Shown in pieces: positions 51,311 through 60,211 of a stretch of 64,000 nt of DNA. The first letter of the stretch is position 1, and the number at the start of each line of letters is the position of its first letter. This DNA comes from Betaproteobacteria bacterium HGW-Betaproteobacteria-16 (GTDB taxonomy: Bacteria; Pseudomonadota; Gammaproteobacteria; Burkholderiales; Burkholderiaceae_C). The notes beneath the pieces are model-generated. The model did not search any database. It saw only the letters and a program-made list of their open reading frames with translations, and was not told the DNA's origin. Position numbers and translations under genes: made by a program. The stretch lies in the NCBI GenBank assembly GCA_002840835.1, contig PHCQ01000002.1:62001-126000 (forward strand), given 5' to 3'.

Positions 51311-53635
51311 TCACTTGCGGCGCACCACCCTCACCCCGGCCACGTCGCCTACCACCGCCATGGCACGGGCAACCTGTCTGGCATCACTCACTTCAATCGT
51401 GAAGGTCATCCACGCCACCCCCTTGACCGATTGCGTCTGAACGCCGATGACGTTCATCTTTTCACGGGCAAACACGTCGGATATGTCGCGCAGCAGACCC
51501 TGGCGATCTGCGGCTTCTACCGCGACATCCACGGGGTAGACGCCGGCATCTCCGCTCTTCTCTCCACCCCACTGCACTTCAATCACCCGGTCAGGGCTTT
51601 TCACCTTGAGGTGGGCAAAGTCACTGCAATCCGCCCGGTGGATGCTGACCCCTTTGCCGCGTGTCACAAAGCCACCGATTTCGTCAGGCGGTGCGGGTTT
51701 GCAGCATTTGGCCAGTTGGGTCATCAGCGAATCCACCCCCACCACCAGAACCCCACCCGAGGATCCCGAAGCAGGTTTTCGTGGTTTCTTGAGCCAGATG
51801 GGAAGATCTGCAGCGGGCTCTGGATCTGACGGTCTCAGGTGGGTCTCGATCGAGCGCAGGGACAGTTCGTCTTTTCCGACCTGCTCGAACAACTCCGCGG
51901 CCGAGGACAAGCCCATGGACACCGCCAGATCGTCCAGCTTGAGTGCAGTCTTGCCTTCGCGCTGCAGCAGCTTCTCGACCGCTTCGCGCCCTCGGGCCAT
52001 GGTCTCCTGCATGGCCTGCGCATTGAACCAGGCGCGCACCTTGCTTTTTGCTCGGTGGCTGACCAGATAGCCCAGATCACCATTCAGCCAGTCTCGCGAA
52101 GGCCCGCCTTCCTTGGCCGCCGTGATCTCCACCGTCTGCCCGTTTTGCAGGGGCGTGTTGAGCGTGACCATGGCGCCATCGACCCGCGCGCCTCGGCAAC
52201 GGTGGCCCAGACTGGTGTGAACACTGTAGGCAAAGTCAAGTGCAGTCGCGCCCTGCGGCAACTCGACGATCGCAGCATCGGGCGTGAGCACATAGATCCT
52301 GTCCTCGAAAAGACCTTGGGCCGCGCCGCTGAGATCGCGTTCCCAGGCGAGCAGTTGCCTGAGCACGGCAATCTTGGCGTCGTAGTCGGAGCTGGCCGAC
52401 ACGCCTGCGTATCCTTTGGAGCCCGCTTCCTTGTAGGCCCAGTGCGCCGCCACACCATGTTCGGCATGGTCATGCATGGCCTCGGTGCGGATCTGGATCT
52501 CGAAAGCCCGCCCCTGCGCATCGCGCACCACCGTGTGCAGCGACTGGTAGCCGTTCGGTTTGGGTTTGGCGATGTAGTCGTCAAACTCCTCAGCCACGGG
52601 TGAGAACTGCGCGTGCACGTGTGCCAGCACGGCGTAACAATGATCTTTCTCCGGCACCACCACGCGAAGCGCGCGAATATCGAAAACCTGGTCAAAGTCC
52701 AGCGACTTCCCTCGCATCTTCTTGACAATGCTGTAGATGTGCTTGGGTCGCCCCTGCACCGAGGCCTTCACCCCCAGCTGCTGCAGATCGTTCTCCAGCT
52801 GAAGTCGAACCTGCTCCACATGATCTTCCCGCTCGGCGCGCTTCTGGTCCAGTAGCTGTGCCACCTGTTTGTAGGTCTGTGGCTCCAGAAAGCGGAAGGC
52901 GAGGTCTTCCATTTCCCACTTGACCTGCCAGATGCCCAGCCGGTTGGCCAGCGGTGCGAACACATGCAACGATTCGCTGGCCAGCGCCTCGCCCGGGTCA
53001 CCCCGGCTCAGCGCGTAGTAGCGCAAAGTCTGCAAGCGAGATGTCAGTCGCAGCATCACCACACGCAGATCGCGGGAAAACGCCAACAGCATCTTGCGGA
53101 CGTTTTCTGTCTGGCTCGCCGCCAGCTCGGTGACCGGCGCCTTGTTGGGAGACACCAGCGGAAGCGCGAGCTCCTGTGCGACCGTTCGCTCTTCGTGCTT
53201 TTTGGCCTGCACCTCTGCCGCCTTTGCACGCGCTTGCCGCTGCAACTGCACCAGCTTGGTGGTCTCCACCGCGAGCGCTGCAAACTGCTCGCCAAAAGCC
53301 TTGGCGATCACCTCGTGAGGCCGGTTCAGGTGTTGACAGGCATAAACCAGATAGGCGGCCGCCTGCATCGCTTCGGAGCCGCCAATGTCGCGAAGGATGG
53401 CGGCCACCGCATCAGCGTGCGCAAAGGTGTTCTCGCCGGTGTCCAGTTGCTCACAGGCCAGCAGGGGTTCGGCAAATGCCCTGGCCCGTGACAGCGCGTG
53501 CGCTTGCTGGGGCAGGCTGTCGGATGTGGCCGCAACGATGGCCGAGGGAACCACGTGACCGACCTGGCCCGTACTGGATTCGGTACCAGTGAGCACCGCC
53601 GGTTCGCTGAATGATGGAAGGTCGGCGGGCTTCAT
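51311..53635 (-). CDS. relA: GTP pyrophosphokinase RelA
   Basis: This 774-aa ribosome-associated enzyme makes (p)ppGpp on amino-acid starvation. The N-terminal HD domain lacks the metal-binding HDxxED pattern (AAAYLVYACQHLNRP there), so hydrolysis is lost. The synthetase domain carries EFDDYIAKPKPNGYQSLHTV, and the EFDD form is that of monofunctional RelA. TGS (DRIYVLTPDAAIVELPQGAT) and C-terminal ACT domains follow. It starts one base after the alpha/beta hydrolase stop, so the two are coupled. Confidence 0.95.
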   Translation of the reverse strand: MKPADLPSFSEPAVLTGTESSTGQVGHVVPSAIVAATSDSLPQQAHALSRARAFAEPLLACEQLDTGENTFAHADAVAAILRDIGGSEAMQAAAYLVYACQHLNRPHEVIAKAFGEQFAALAVETTKLVQLQRQARAKAAEVQAKKHEERTVAQELALPLVSPNKAPVTELAASQTENVRKMLLAFSRDLRVVMLRLTSRLQTLRYYALSRGDPGEALASESLHVFAPLANRLGIWQVKWEMEDLAFRFLEPQTYKQVAQLLDQKRAEREDHVEQVRLQLENDLQQLGVKASVQGRPKHIYSIVKKMRGKSLDFDQVFDIRALRVVVPEKDHCYAVLAHVHAQFSPVAEEFDDYIAKPKPNGYQSLHTVVRDAQGRAFEIQIRTEAMHDHAEHGVAAHWAYKEAGSKGYAGVSASSDYDAKIAVLRQLLAWERDLSGAAQGLFEDRIYVLTPDAAIVELPQGATALDFAYSVHTSLGHRCRGARVDGAMVTLNTPLQNGQTVEITAAKEGGPSRDWLNGDLGYLVSHRAKSKVRAWFNAQAMQETMARGREAVEKLLQREGKTALKLDDLAVSMGLSSAAELFEQVGKDELSLRSIETHLRPSDPEPAADLPIWLKKPRKPASGSSGGVLVVGVDSLMTQLAKCCKPAPPDEIGGFVTRGKGVSIHRADCSDFAHLKVKSPDRVIEVQWGGEKSGDAGVYPVDVAVEAADRQGLLRDISDVFAREKMNVIGVQTQSVKGVAWMTFTIEVSDARQVARAMAVVGDVAGVRVVRRK

Positions 53636-53636
53636 G

Positions 53637-54575
53637 TCAGAGTGATTGCACTTGCGAAGGATTCAACAAGAACCGCTGCACTGCATTGACCTGCTCGTCC
53701 GCGATCAAGGTGGGTGCATGACCCACACCAGCGAACTCCATGCACTTGGCCTTGGGTCCACGCCCGGACATGAGCATCGCAGTCTCGCGTGACAGCAGGT
53801 CGGACTCGGCGCCTCGCAGAAGCAGGGTTTCGGATGTGATGGCGTCGTACAACTGCCAGAGTGCACGCTCACTGTCCTTCACCGTGCGAAGCGCGCCCTC
53901 CTCGTCTGCGCTGTTCAGGAGAGCCAGCAAAGGTTGCGCAATCGCGGGGTCGTAATGCAGACGCCACTTGCCTTCCTGGTGGCGCAACATGGGCATACAC
54001 AAAGCGTGCCATTGCGCGGCAGTGTGAGGACCAAACCCGGTCGAGATCGATGCCAGGTAGTCATCGGCGGCCTGTTCATTTTCAAACTCCGGATTCTTGC
54101 CCAGGTAGGTTCCGATGCGCTGCAGCGCAGCCCATTGAATGACCGGCCCGACATCGTTGAGCACCAGACGCCGTGGCGCCAGCGCAGGCTGCGCGGCAAT
54201 GGCCAGACCGATCAGCCCCCCCATGCTGGTGCCAACCCAGTCCATCATGATCCCGGGTGATTCCGCGCGCAGCGAAAGAATGAGCGCTGCAAGATCGGCC
54301 GCGTAGGTGGGCACCTGGTAGGCCATCGGATCGGCCAGCCAGTCGCTGTGACCTCGCCCGGCCACATCGACCGCGACAACACGGGACGTGGGTTGAAGAG
54401 CCTGAGCCAGGGTATCGAAATCGCGTCCCTGTCGCGAAAGGCCATGCACACAAATCACCGTGTGCTTCGACTGGGCGTCCTGGCTCGGCCAATCCCAGTA
54501 GGCCATTCGGCGCGCGGCACCACCCACAGCGACGGGGTCGCCAACGGACAGAAATCTGAGTGAAGGTGCCTGCAT
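53637..54575 (-). CDS. Alpha/beta hydrolase
   Basis: This 312-aa cytoplasmic hydrolase has the oxyanion segment VICVHGLSRQGRDF, the nucleophile elbow GTSMGG at residues 115-120 (Ser117) and the catalytic histidine in GVGHAPTL. The cap domain resembles those of esterases and meta-cleavage hydrolases. Substrate is unknown. It is translationally coupled to relA. Confidence 0.88.
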   Translation of the reverse strand: MQAPSLRFLSVGDPVAVGGAARRMAYWDWPSQDAQSKHTVICVHGLSRQGRDFDTLAQALQPTSRVVAVDVAGRGHSDWLADPMAYQVPTYAADLAALILSLRAESPGIMMDWVGTSMGGLIGLAIAAQPALAPRRLVLNDVGPVIQWAALQRIGTYLGKNPEFENEQAADDYLASISTGFGPHTAAQWHALCMPMLRHQEGKWRLHYDPAIAQPLLALLNSADEEGALRTVKDSERALWQLYDAITSETLLLRGAESDLLSRETAMLMSGRGPKAKCMEFAGVGHAPTLIADEQVNAVQRFLLNPSQVQSL

Positions 54576-54654
54576 GGTGAAGTAGTGGGTTCAAGCGTCC
54601 ACGATAATGATTCCAGTGTCTTTCAACCTATCGTAATGGAACTGGAGCTCGCAC

Positions 54655-55425
54655 ATGCTTTCGAACAAAACTGCACTCGTCACCGGGTCTACCAGTGGCA
54701 TTGGCCTGGGCATTGCCAAGGCGCTGGCACAACAAGGCGCCAATATCGTGCTGAACGGTTTTGGGGACGTTGAAGGCCCGAAGGCCGAGATCGCGGCACT
54801 GGGCGTCAAGGTCGAGTACCACGGTGCAGACATGAGCAAGCCCGCAGAGATCGAAGCCATGATGGCTTTTGCCGCCGAGCGCTTCGGCCGTGTGGACATT
54901 CTTGTCAACAATGCCGGCATCCAGCACGTGGCCAAGGTAGAAGACTTTCCCGTCGAAAAGTGGGACGCCATCCTTGCGATCAACCTGTCCAGCGCCTTCC
55001 ACGCCACCCGGTTGGCACTTCCTGCCATGCGCGCAGCCAACTGGGGCCGTGTGATCAATGTGGCTTCCGTGCATGGTCTGGTGGGGTCGGCTGAAAAATC
55101 GGCCTATGTGGCGGCCAAGCACGGTGTTGTAGGCCTCACCAAGGTCACGGCATTGGAGACTGCCCCTACCGGTGTGACCTGCAACGCGATCTGCCCGGGA
55201 TGGGTGCTCACGCCTCTGGTTCAGAAGCAGGTCGATGCCAAAGCCGCGGCACAAGGCATCAGCAACGAAGATGCGACCAGACTGTTGCTCGGTGAAAAGG
55301 AACCGTCCATGCAGTTCACCACGCCGGAAGAACTGGGCGCGCTGGCTGTGTTCTTCTGTTCGCCAGCAGGCAACAACGTGCGTGGCGTGGCATGGAACAT
55401 GGACGGAGGTTGGGTGGCGCAGTGA
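54655..55425 (+). CDS. bdhA: 3-hydroxybutyrate dehydrogenase
   Basis: This 256-aa short-chain dehydrogenase oxidises (R)-3-hydroxybutyrate to acetoacetate with NAD in PHB breakdown. The cofactor motif TGSTSGIGLGIAKALA, the NNAGIQHV segment with the substrate-binding glutamine, and the SAYVAAKHG active site near residue 154 are present. The C-terminus GVAWNMDGGWVAQ is typical of this enzyme. Divergent from the alpha/beta hydrolase gene. Confidence 0.95.
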   Translation: MLSNKTALVTGSTSGIGLGIAKALAQQGANIVLNGFGDVEGPKAEIAALGVKVEYHGADMSKPAEIEAMMAFAAERFGRVDILVNNAGIQHVAKVEDFPVEKWDAILAINLSSAFHATRLALPAMRAANWGRVINVASVHGLVGSAEKSAYVAAKHGVVGLTKVTALETAPTGVTCNAICPGWVLTPLVQKQVDAKAAAQGISNEDATRLLLGEKEPSMQFTTPEELGALAVFFCSPAGNNVRGVAWNMDGGWVAQ

Positions 55426-55460
55426 TCAACGTCACCGCCTGACCGCCGGAAGCTGCCGCC

Positions 55461-55481
55461 GCTGCCCCGAAGAGGGGCAGC
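55461..55481. terminator. Shared hairpin between convergent genes
   Basis: GCTGCCCC-GAAGA-GGGGCAGC is a perfect 8-bp stem between the convergent bdhA and SIMPL genes. No T run follows on either strand, so its strength as a terminator is uncertain. Confidence 0.5.
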
Positions 55482-55498
55482 AAGCGATGAACCCGCCT

Positions 55499-56257
55499 TC
55501 AGCGCAACTGGATGGAGCCCGACACGGTCACCCGGACGGTGCTGTTTCCCGCCTCGACCGGAATCGCGGCATCCGACATGCCTTTTGCTTCCATGGCCAT
55601 CATGCGGGGATGCACAGGCATGCCCCCGTCATCGGTCGAGCTGACTGACACCTCTCTGAGCACATAGCTGGAGAAACCAAAACCCTTAGCGACATCGTTC
55701 GCACGAGATCGGAAGCGCTCGATGGCGAGGGCTTCCACTTCCTTCTCCAGGCGCTGCCTTGCCTCTCTCGACAAGCTGAAGGCCGCGCTTGACATGGTCA
55801 GCGAGTCGAGCTTTCCTGCGGTGCCGCTGACGAGCGCGAAATCCTTGCCTTCCAGCAACAGTTCGGCCGTGCCTTGCCATCCGGCGATCTTGCCTTCCTT
55901 GCCATAGCGGGGGTAGAGACTGAACTGGCCCGTGCGCACATCCAGGAGACCCTTTTTCTCCTGCGACCTGGCCAGTGCCAGGGCCTTGTCCAGGGCCGCC
56001 TTGAGCTCGTTCTGAACCGCCGCCGCGCTGGAACCTTCTTTTGTGGTCCGCAAACTCAAGATGAGCAAGTCCTGCGGCACATCGGTTTCGCCCGTTGCCG
56101 ACAGGCTGACCACATTCGACAGAGGCGGAACGGGCTGCGAGGTTAAGGAAGACTGCGCAATAGCCGGGACAGACCCCAGGCCAACAAGCAGGACAACAAC
56201 GGGCAGCGCGCGCGAAATGGCCTGGGAGATGCCTCCCATACGGTATTTTTCAGTCAT
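55499..56257 (-). CDS. SIMPL (DUF541) domain periplasmic protein
   Basis: This 252-aa exported protein has a signal sequence (residues about 14-35, ending AIAQS) and a SIMPL/DUF541 domain. Segments such as SLSATGETDVPQDLLILSLR and DLLDVRTG-type strands are visible, with a helical central insertion. Members occur in periplasm or outer membrane; function is unknown. It follows the 96-aa exported protein gene by 3 bases on the same strand, so they are co-transcribed. Confidence 0.87.
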   Translation of the reverse strand: MTEKYRMGGISQAISRALPVVVLLVGLGSVPAIAQSSLTSQPVPPLSNVVSLSATGETDVPQDLLILSLRTTKEGSSAAAVQNELKAALDKALALARSQEKKGLLDVRTGQFSLYPRYGKEGKIAGWQGTAELLLEGKDFALVSGTAGKLDSLTMSSAAFSLSREARQRLEKEVEALAIERFRSRANDVAKGFGFSSYVLREVSVSSTDDGGMPVHPRMMAMEAKGMSDAAIPVEAGNSTVRVTVSGSIQLR

Positions 56258-56260
56258 GAA

Positions 56261-56551
56261 TCACTTGGGGGATTTGGCGAGGCTGGGGACACCACGCAAT
56301 TGTTCTCTCAGGCGAATGCGCTCTTCCACCGAAAGGCGGTAAGGCTTGTTGGACTCGAGTTCATCGTCGTAGGGCTGACGCAAACTCTCACGCAGTCTGA
56401 CCGTGGTGCGGGTCTCTGGTTCAACCATGGAGATGGGGACGACCGACATGGCGGTTTCGGTGGGTACTTCGATTGCACGCTCGTCGGCTGCAAGGGCCCA
56501 GGCGGGTCCAAGCATCAACAAACAAATGCCTCGCCTGGCAAACGGCTTCAT
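56261..56551 (-). CDS. Small exported protein of unknown function
   Basis: This 96-aa protein has a Sec signal peptide (KPFARRGICLLMLGPAWALA, cleavage near AADE). The mature part of about 75 residues is charged (TTVRLRESLRQPYDDELE, LSVEERIRLREQLRG). The ATG at 56551 is preferred since it gives a proper signal peptide; longer frames to 56779 cross the ompR promoter. The mature part loosely resembles the charged middle of the exported Gly-Ala protein at 13628-14071. Function unknown. Confidence 0.7.
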   Translation of the reverse strand: MKPFARRGICLLMLGPAWALAADERAIEVPTETAMSVVPISMVEPETRTTVRLRESLRQPYDDELESNKPYRLSVEERIRLREQLRGVPSLAKSPK

Positions 56552-56720
56552 GGTGATTCCAAGTGTGGACATGTTCGACATTGTCTGACGCGCGCTGAAA
56601 AGCGTCCGCACCGGCTGAGGCAACATCTGTAACAGCGTGTCATAAAAACAAAAAACGTGTGCTGACAAGCACTTGGCGCTGCCACAATCGCGTTTGTTAC
56701 ATTTCAAGGAAGTTGCTCTT

Positions 56721-57452
56721 ATGCCACAAACCAGCACCCGCCCCAACAAGGTTCTGATCGTTGACGATGACGTCCGCATACGCGACCTGCTGCGCCGCTA
56801 TCTGATGCAGGAGGGTTTTGAGGTCATGTTGGCCGAAGACGGCAAGGCGCTGAACCGCGTTCTGCAGCGCGATTCGGTCGACATCATCGTGCTTGACCTC
56901 ATGATGCCCGGCGAGGACGGGCTTTCCATCTGCCGGCGGCTGCGCGCCAATGGCGACCGCACGCCCATCATCATGCTGACCGCCAAGAGCGAAGATGTGG
57001 ATCGCATCGTTGGCCTCGAAGTGGGTGCCGACGACTACCTGGGCAAGCCGTTCAATCCTCGTGAACTGCTGGCCAGGGTCCATGCCGTGCTGCGCCGCCG
57101 GCCGCCAGCGGAAGTGCCCGGCGCGCCGTCGCAGGACATGGAGGTCGTCAATTTTGGCCCCTTTGAATTCGACCTGAGCCTGCGCACGCTGCGCAAGGAT
57201 GGCTCTGACCTGCCTTTGACCACGGGCGAGTTCGCCATGCTCAAGGCGCTGGTGCGCCATCCTCGTCAGCCCCTTTCAAGGGAGAAACTTGCCCAGTTGG
57301 CTCGCGGGCGCGAATTCGAACCTTTTGATCGAAGCCTCGACGTTCAGGTGTCACGCCTGCGCAAGCTGATTGAAGAAGACGCCGCGTCACCACGTTATCT
57401 GCAGACTGTCTGGGGGGTGGGCTACGTGTTCGTACCGGATGGCACCTCCTGA
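56721..57452 (+). CDS. ompR: Two-component response regulator, OmpR type
   Basis: This 243-aa regulator has a receiver domain with Asp15-17 and phospho-acceptor Asp59 (IIVLDLMMPGEDG). A winged-helix DNA-binding domain (RTLRKDGSDLPLTTGEFAML, VQVSRLRKLIEEDAASPRYL) follows. It is close to OmpR. The ATG at 56721 has an AAGGA site at longer than usual spacing. The stop overlaps the kinase start (TGATG). Confidence 0.93.
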   Translation: MPQTSTRPNKVLIVDDDVRIRDLLRRYLMQEGFEVMLAEDGKALNRVLQRDSVDIIVLDLMMPGEDGLSICRRLRANGDRTPIIMLTAKSEDVDRIVGLEVGADDYLGKPFNPRELLARVHAVLRRRPPAEVPGAPSQDMEVVNFGPFEFDLSLRTLRKDGSDLPLTTGEFAMLKALVRHPRQPLSREKLAQLARGREFEPFDRSLDVQVSRLRKLIEEDAASPRYLQTVWGVGYVFVPDGTS

Positions 57453-58855
57453 TGTCCGAAGAGTCGCGCGTCCCTTTCGAGACGCAGCCCGCCTCCCTGG
57501 AGACCGCACCAGCGCCGCTGGAAGGTCGGCCACCCAGGGAGTTCAGCCTGTTCTGGCGCACGTTCATTCTGCTGGCTGTCCTGCTGCTGGGCTGCATCAT
57601 TGCCTGGCTGCAGACCTTTCGCGCGCTGGAGTTTGAACCCCGGGCATTGCAAAGCGCACAACAGCTGGCCTCGCTGGTGAACCTCACCCGCGCGGCCCTG
57701 GTGCACTCCGACTCGATCGCCCGGGTTTCCCTGGTCAAGACGCTGGCCGATGAAGAAGGCGTGCGCATTGCCCCGCGCGAGCCCACCGACACCTACCGCC
57801 TTTACAACACAGACTCGCTCAGCCGTCGCGTGAGCGAGCGGCTGAGCGCACGGCTCGGACCCGACACGCTGGTGGCGCGGGAGGTCAATTCCACCCCGGG
57901 GCTCTGGATCGGTTTCACGATCGAGGAAGACCCCTACTGGCTGCTGACAGACCCGTCGCGCATCGGACTGGTGGCTGGAACAACCTGGTTGATCTGGCTG
58001 GGGACCGCCGCCGTGTTGTCGCTCGCGGGTGCAGCGCTCATTGCAGGCCTGATCAATCGGCCACTGAAGAAACTCTCGTTCGCAGCAAGCCGTTTGAGGG
58101 AGGGCGACTTCCAGGCCAGCCACCTGAGTGAGGCCGTGGCGACCAGTGAAATCCGCGAGGTCAACATCGGGTTCAACCGCATGGCGCAGCGGCTGAGCAA
58201 GATCGAGCAGGATCGCGCACTGATGCTGGCGGGCATCTCCCACGATCTGCGCACACCGCTCGCCAGGCTGAGGCTGGAAACCGAAATGAGTGTGGGCGAT
58301 CTGCAGGCCCGGGAGCACATGTCAGCCGACATCGAGCAGGTCAACGCCATCATTGACAAGTTCCTGGATTACGCCCGGCCAGACCACCTCACGCCGGAGC
58401 GCATCAACCTGAACCAAGTCATCGATTCGGCCGTCTACGCGCTGGGCAACGACCCAACCACCCAAGTTCTCACCAACATCCCGCCAGACACCATGGTGAT
58501 GGGCGACGCGGTGGAACTGCAAAGGGTCTTTGCCAACCTGCTTGAAAACGCCCAGCGCTATGGCCGAAACCCCAAGACGGGTACCGCCACGGTGGAAATT
58601 GCAGCCAAGGCCAAGGATGACTCGATCCTTGTCAAACTGCGTGACCATGGCAGCGGTGTGAGCCCGGAAATGCTGGAGCAACTCACCCAGCCGTTCTTCC
58701 GGGGTGACGCGTCCCGCCAATCGGCCACCGGCACGGGTCTGGGTCTTGCCATTGTCGAGCGGGCCATTGCCCGAATGGGTGGGCGTTTCGCTCTGGCCAA
58801 CAGCAGCACCGGGGGCCTGGCTGCACACATCAAGCTGCCCAGGGCAGCGCACTGA
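57452..58855 (+). CDS. envZ: Sensor histidine kinase, EnvZ type
   Basis: This 467-aa membrane kinase has transmembrane helices near residues 31-56 and 173-195 flanking a periplasmic sensor. A HAMP domain follows (INRPLKKLSFAASRLREGDF). The phospho-accepting histidine lies near residue 263 in GISHDLRTPLARL, and the ATPase domain has NLLENAQRYG and GTGLGLAIVERAIARMGGRF. An N-terminal Pro/Glu-rich cytoplasmic stretch of 30 residues is longer than in enteric EnvZ. Coupled to ompR. Confidence 0.92.
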   Translation: MSEESRVPFETQPASLETAPAPLEGRPPREFSLFWRTFILLAVLLLGCIIAWLQTFRALEFEPRALQSAQQLASLVNLTRAALVHSDSIARVSLVKTLADEEGVRIAPREPTDTYRLYNTDSLSRRVSERLSARLGPDTLVAREVNSTPGLWIGFTIEEDPYWLLTDPSRIGLVAGTTWLIWLGTAAVLSLAGAALIAGLINRPLKKLSFAASRLREGDFQASHLSEAVATSEIREVNIGFNRMAQRLSKIEQDRALMLAGISHDLRTPLARLRLETEMSVGDLQAREHMSADIEQVNAIIDKFLDYARPDHLTPERINLNQVIDSAVYALGNDPTTQVLTNIPPDTMVMGDAVELQRVFANLLENAQRYGRNPKTGTATVEIAAKAKDDSILVKLRDHGSGVSPEMLEQLTQPFFRGDASRQSATGTGLGLAIVERAIARMGGRFALANSSTGGLAAHIKLPRAAH

Positions 58856-58879
58856 AGCCCCCTCGCCAAGGGCCTGGGC

Positions 58880-59371
58880 CTACCGGAACAACAATGCCAC
58901 GGCACGGGCCTCAATGGACAGGCCCTGCCCCACAGGCCCCAGCTTTTCAGCTGTCTTGGCCTTCACATTGACCTGCGAGGGGAGCAAGCCCAGTGTTGAT
59001 GCGATGCCTTGCTGCATGGCGGGAATATGGGCTGCGAGCTTTGGCGCCTGGGCGACCACTGTGCTGTCAATGTTCCCGATCTCGAAGCCTTCTGCACGGA
59101 CACGGCGGGCGACTTCAAGCAACAGTGCACTGGAATTGGCGCCCTTGAAGCGCTCGTCGGTATCAGGAAAGTGCCGGCCGATGTCGCCCAGCGCCGCTGC
59201 ACCCAGGAGCGCGTCGGTGATGGCGTGCAACAACACATCGGCATCTGAATGCCCCAGCAATCCCATGGGATGCGGGACGTGAACGCCACCGATGATCAGC
59301 GGGCGACCAGGCACCAGGGCATGAACATCCCACCCCTCTCCAACGCGCAGTGCAGGAATGGGCGATGTCAT
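58880..59371 (-). CDS. ispF: 2-C-methyl-D-erythritol 2,4-cyclodiphosphate synthase
   Basis: This 163-aa trimeric zinc enzyme is the fifth step of the MEP pathway. The metal-binding DVHAL and [20 protein letters not shown] segments are conserved, and the C-terminus has [15 protein letters not shown]. The start overlaps the ispD stop by four bases (ATGA). Confidence 0.97.
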   Translation of the reverse strand: MTSPIPALRVGEGWDVHALVPGRPLIIGGVHVPHPMGLLGHSDADVLLHAITDALLGAAALGDIGRHFPDTDERFKGANSSALLLEVARRVRAEGFEIGNIDSTVVAQAPKLAAHIPAMQQGIASTLGLLPSQVNVKAKTAEKLGPVGQGLSIEARAVALLFR

Positions 59372-60102
59372 GTGCGGCTCCTCAGAACGGATTCGGCGAG
59401 TGAAAAATCTTCCGGATAGGTGACCTTGAAGTTCTGGGCGCTTCCTCGCACCAGCAAAGGCCTGTGACCGGCCATCTCCATGGCGCTGGATTCATCGGTC
59501 ACGCCTGCAAAGTCCCGGTCCAGGTGAAGCGCCATCGCAGCGTGCAAGGCGCCCAGGCGGAACATTTGAGGCGTTTGTGCCAGCCATTTGTCAGACCGAT
59601 CGATCGTGGCGGCCACGCGCCCGTCGGCACTGGATTTGAGCGTGTCGGGAAGAGGCAGCGCCAGCAGACCACCCACGGGGTCTTCCCAGCAGGCGTCCAT
59701 CAAGGCATTCACCTGATCCGGCGTCACCAGGCAACGCGCCGCGTCGTGCACCAGCACCCAGTCCAGGTCGTCTGCGCCCATTCGCCGCAACGCATCGAGC
59801 CCATTGAACACACTGTGGGCACGGCTTGCACCACCACAGGCTTGCACTGTCACACCTACAGGGGGCGTTCCCATGGTGACGTCTCCCGGTGCCACGACCA
59901 GCAGTCGGGTATGCAGACGGGCAACCGATTCAAATGCAGCCAGCGTGTGCAACACCATGGGTTTGCCAGCGAGCGGTTGGTACTGCTTGGGCTGCACAGT
60001 GCCTGACCTGGCTCCGAAGCCCGCGCACGGCAACAGCAGGTGGCAACGCACGTTGGGCCGGTGGGCGTGGGACGGGGTGATTTGTTCGGGTCGATCTGGC
60101 AT
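59368..60102 (-). CDS. ispD: 2-C-methyl-D-erythritol 4-phosphate cytidylyltransferase
   Basis: This 244-aa enzyme is the third MEP-pathway step, forming CDP-methylerythritol. The nucleotide-binding [13 protein letters not shown] and [17 protein letters not shown] segments and [11 protein letters not shown] are present. The ATG at 60102 is chosen; upstream codons lie in the mfd promoter region. A TAGAAT -10-like element lies close upstream, implying a very short leader. Confidence 0.95.
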   Translation of the reverse strand: MPDRPEQITPSHAHRPNVRCHLLLPCAGFGARSGTVQPKQYQPLAGKPMVLHTLAAFESVARLHTRLLVVAPGDVTMGTPPVGVTVQACGGASRAHSVFNGLDALRRMGADDLDWVLVHDAARCLVTPDQVNALMDACWEDPVGGLLALPLPDTLKSSADGRVAATIDRSDKWLAQTPQMFRLGALHAAMALHLDRDFAGVTDESSAMEMAGHRPLLVRGSAQNFKVTYPEDFSLAESVLRSRT

Positions 60103-60211
60103 AAGGCTGCCGCATTCTAAAATCAGTTCGTTCACCCCCTGCCCTGTCGGGCCGGGGGTGTTTGTCATGGCCGGTCAAGTGTGACCCCGATTCCGATCCG
60201 AAACCGCTCTC

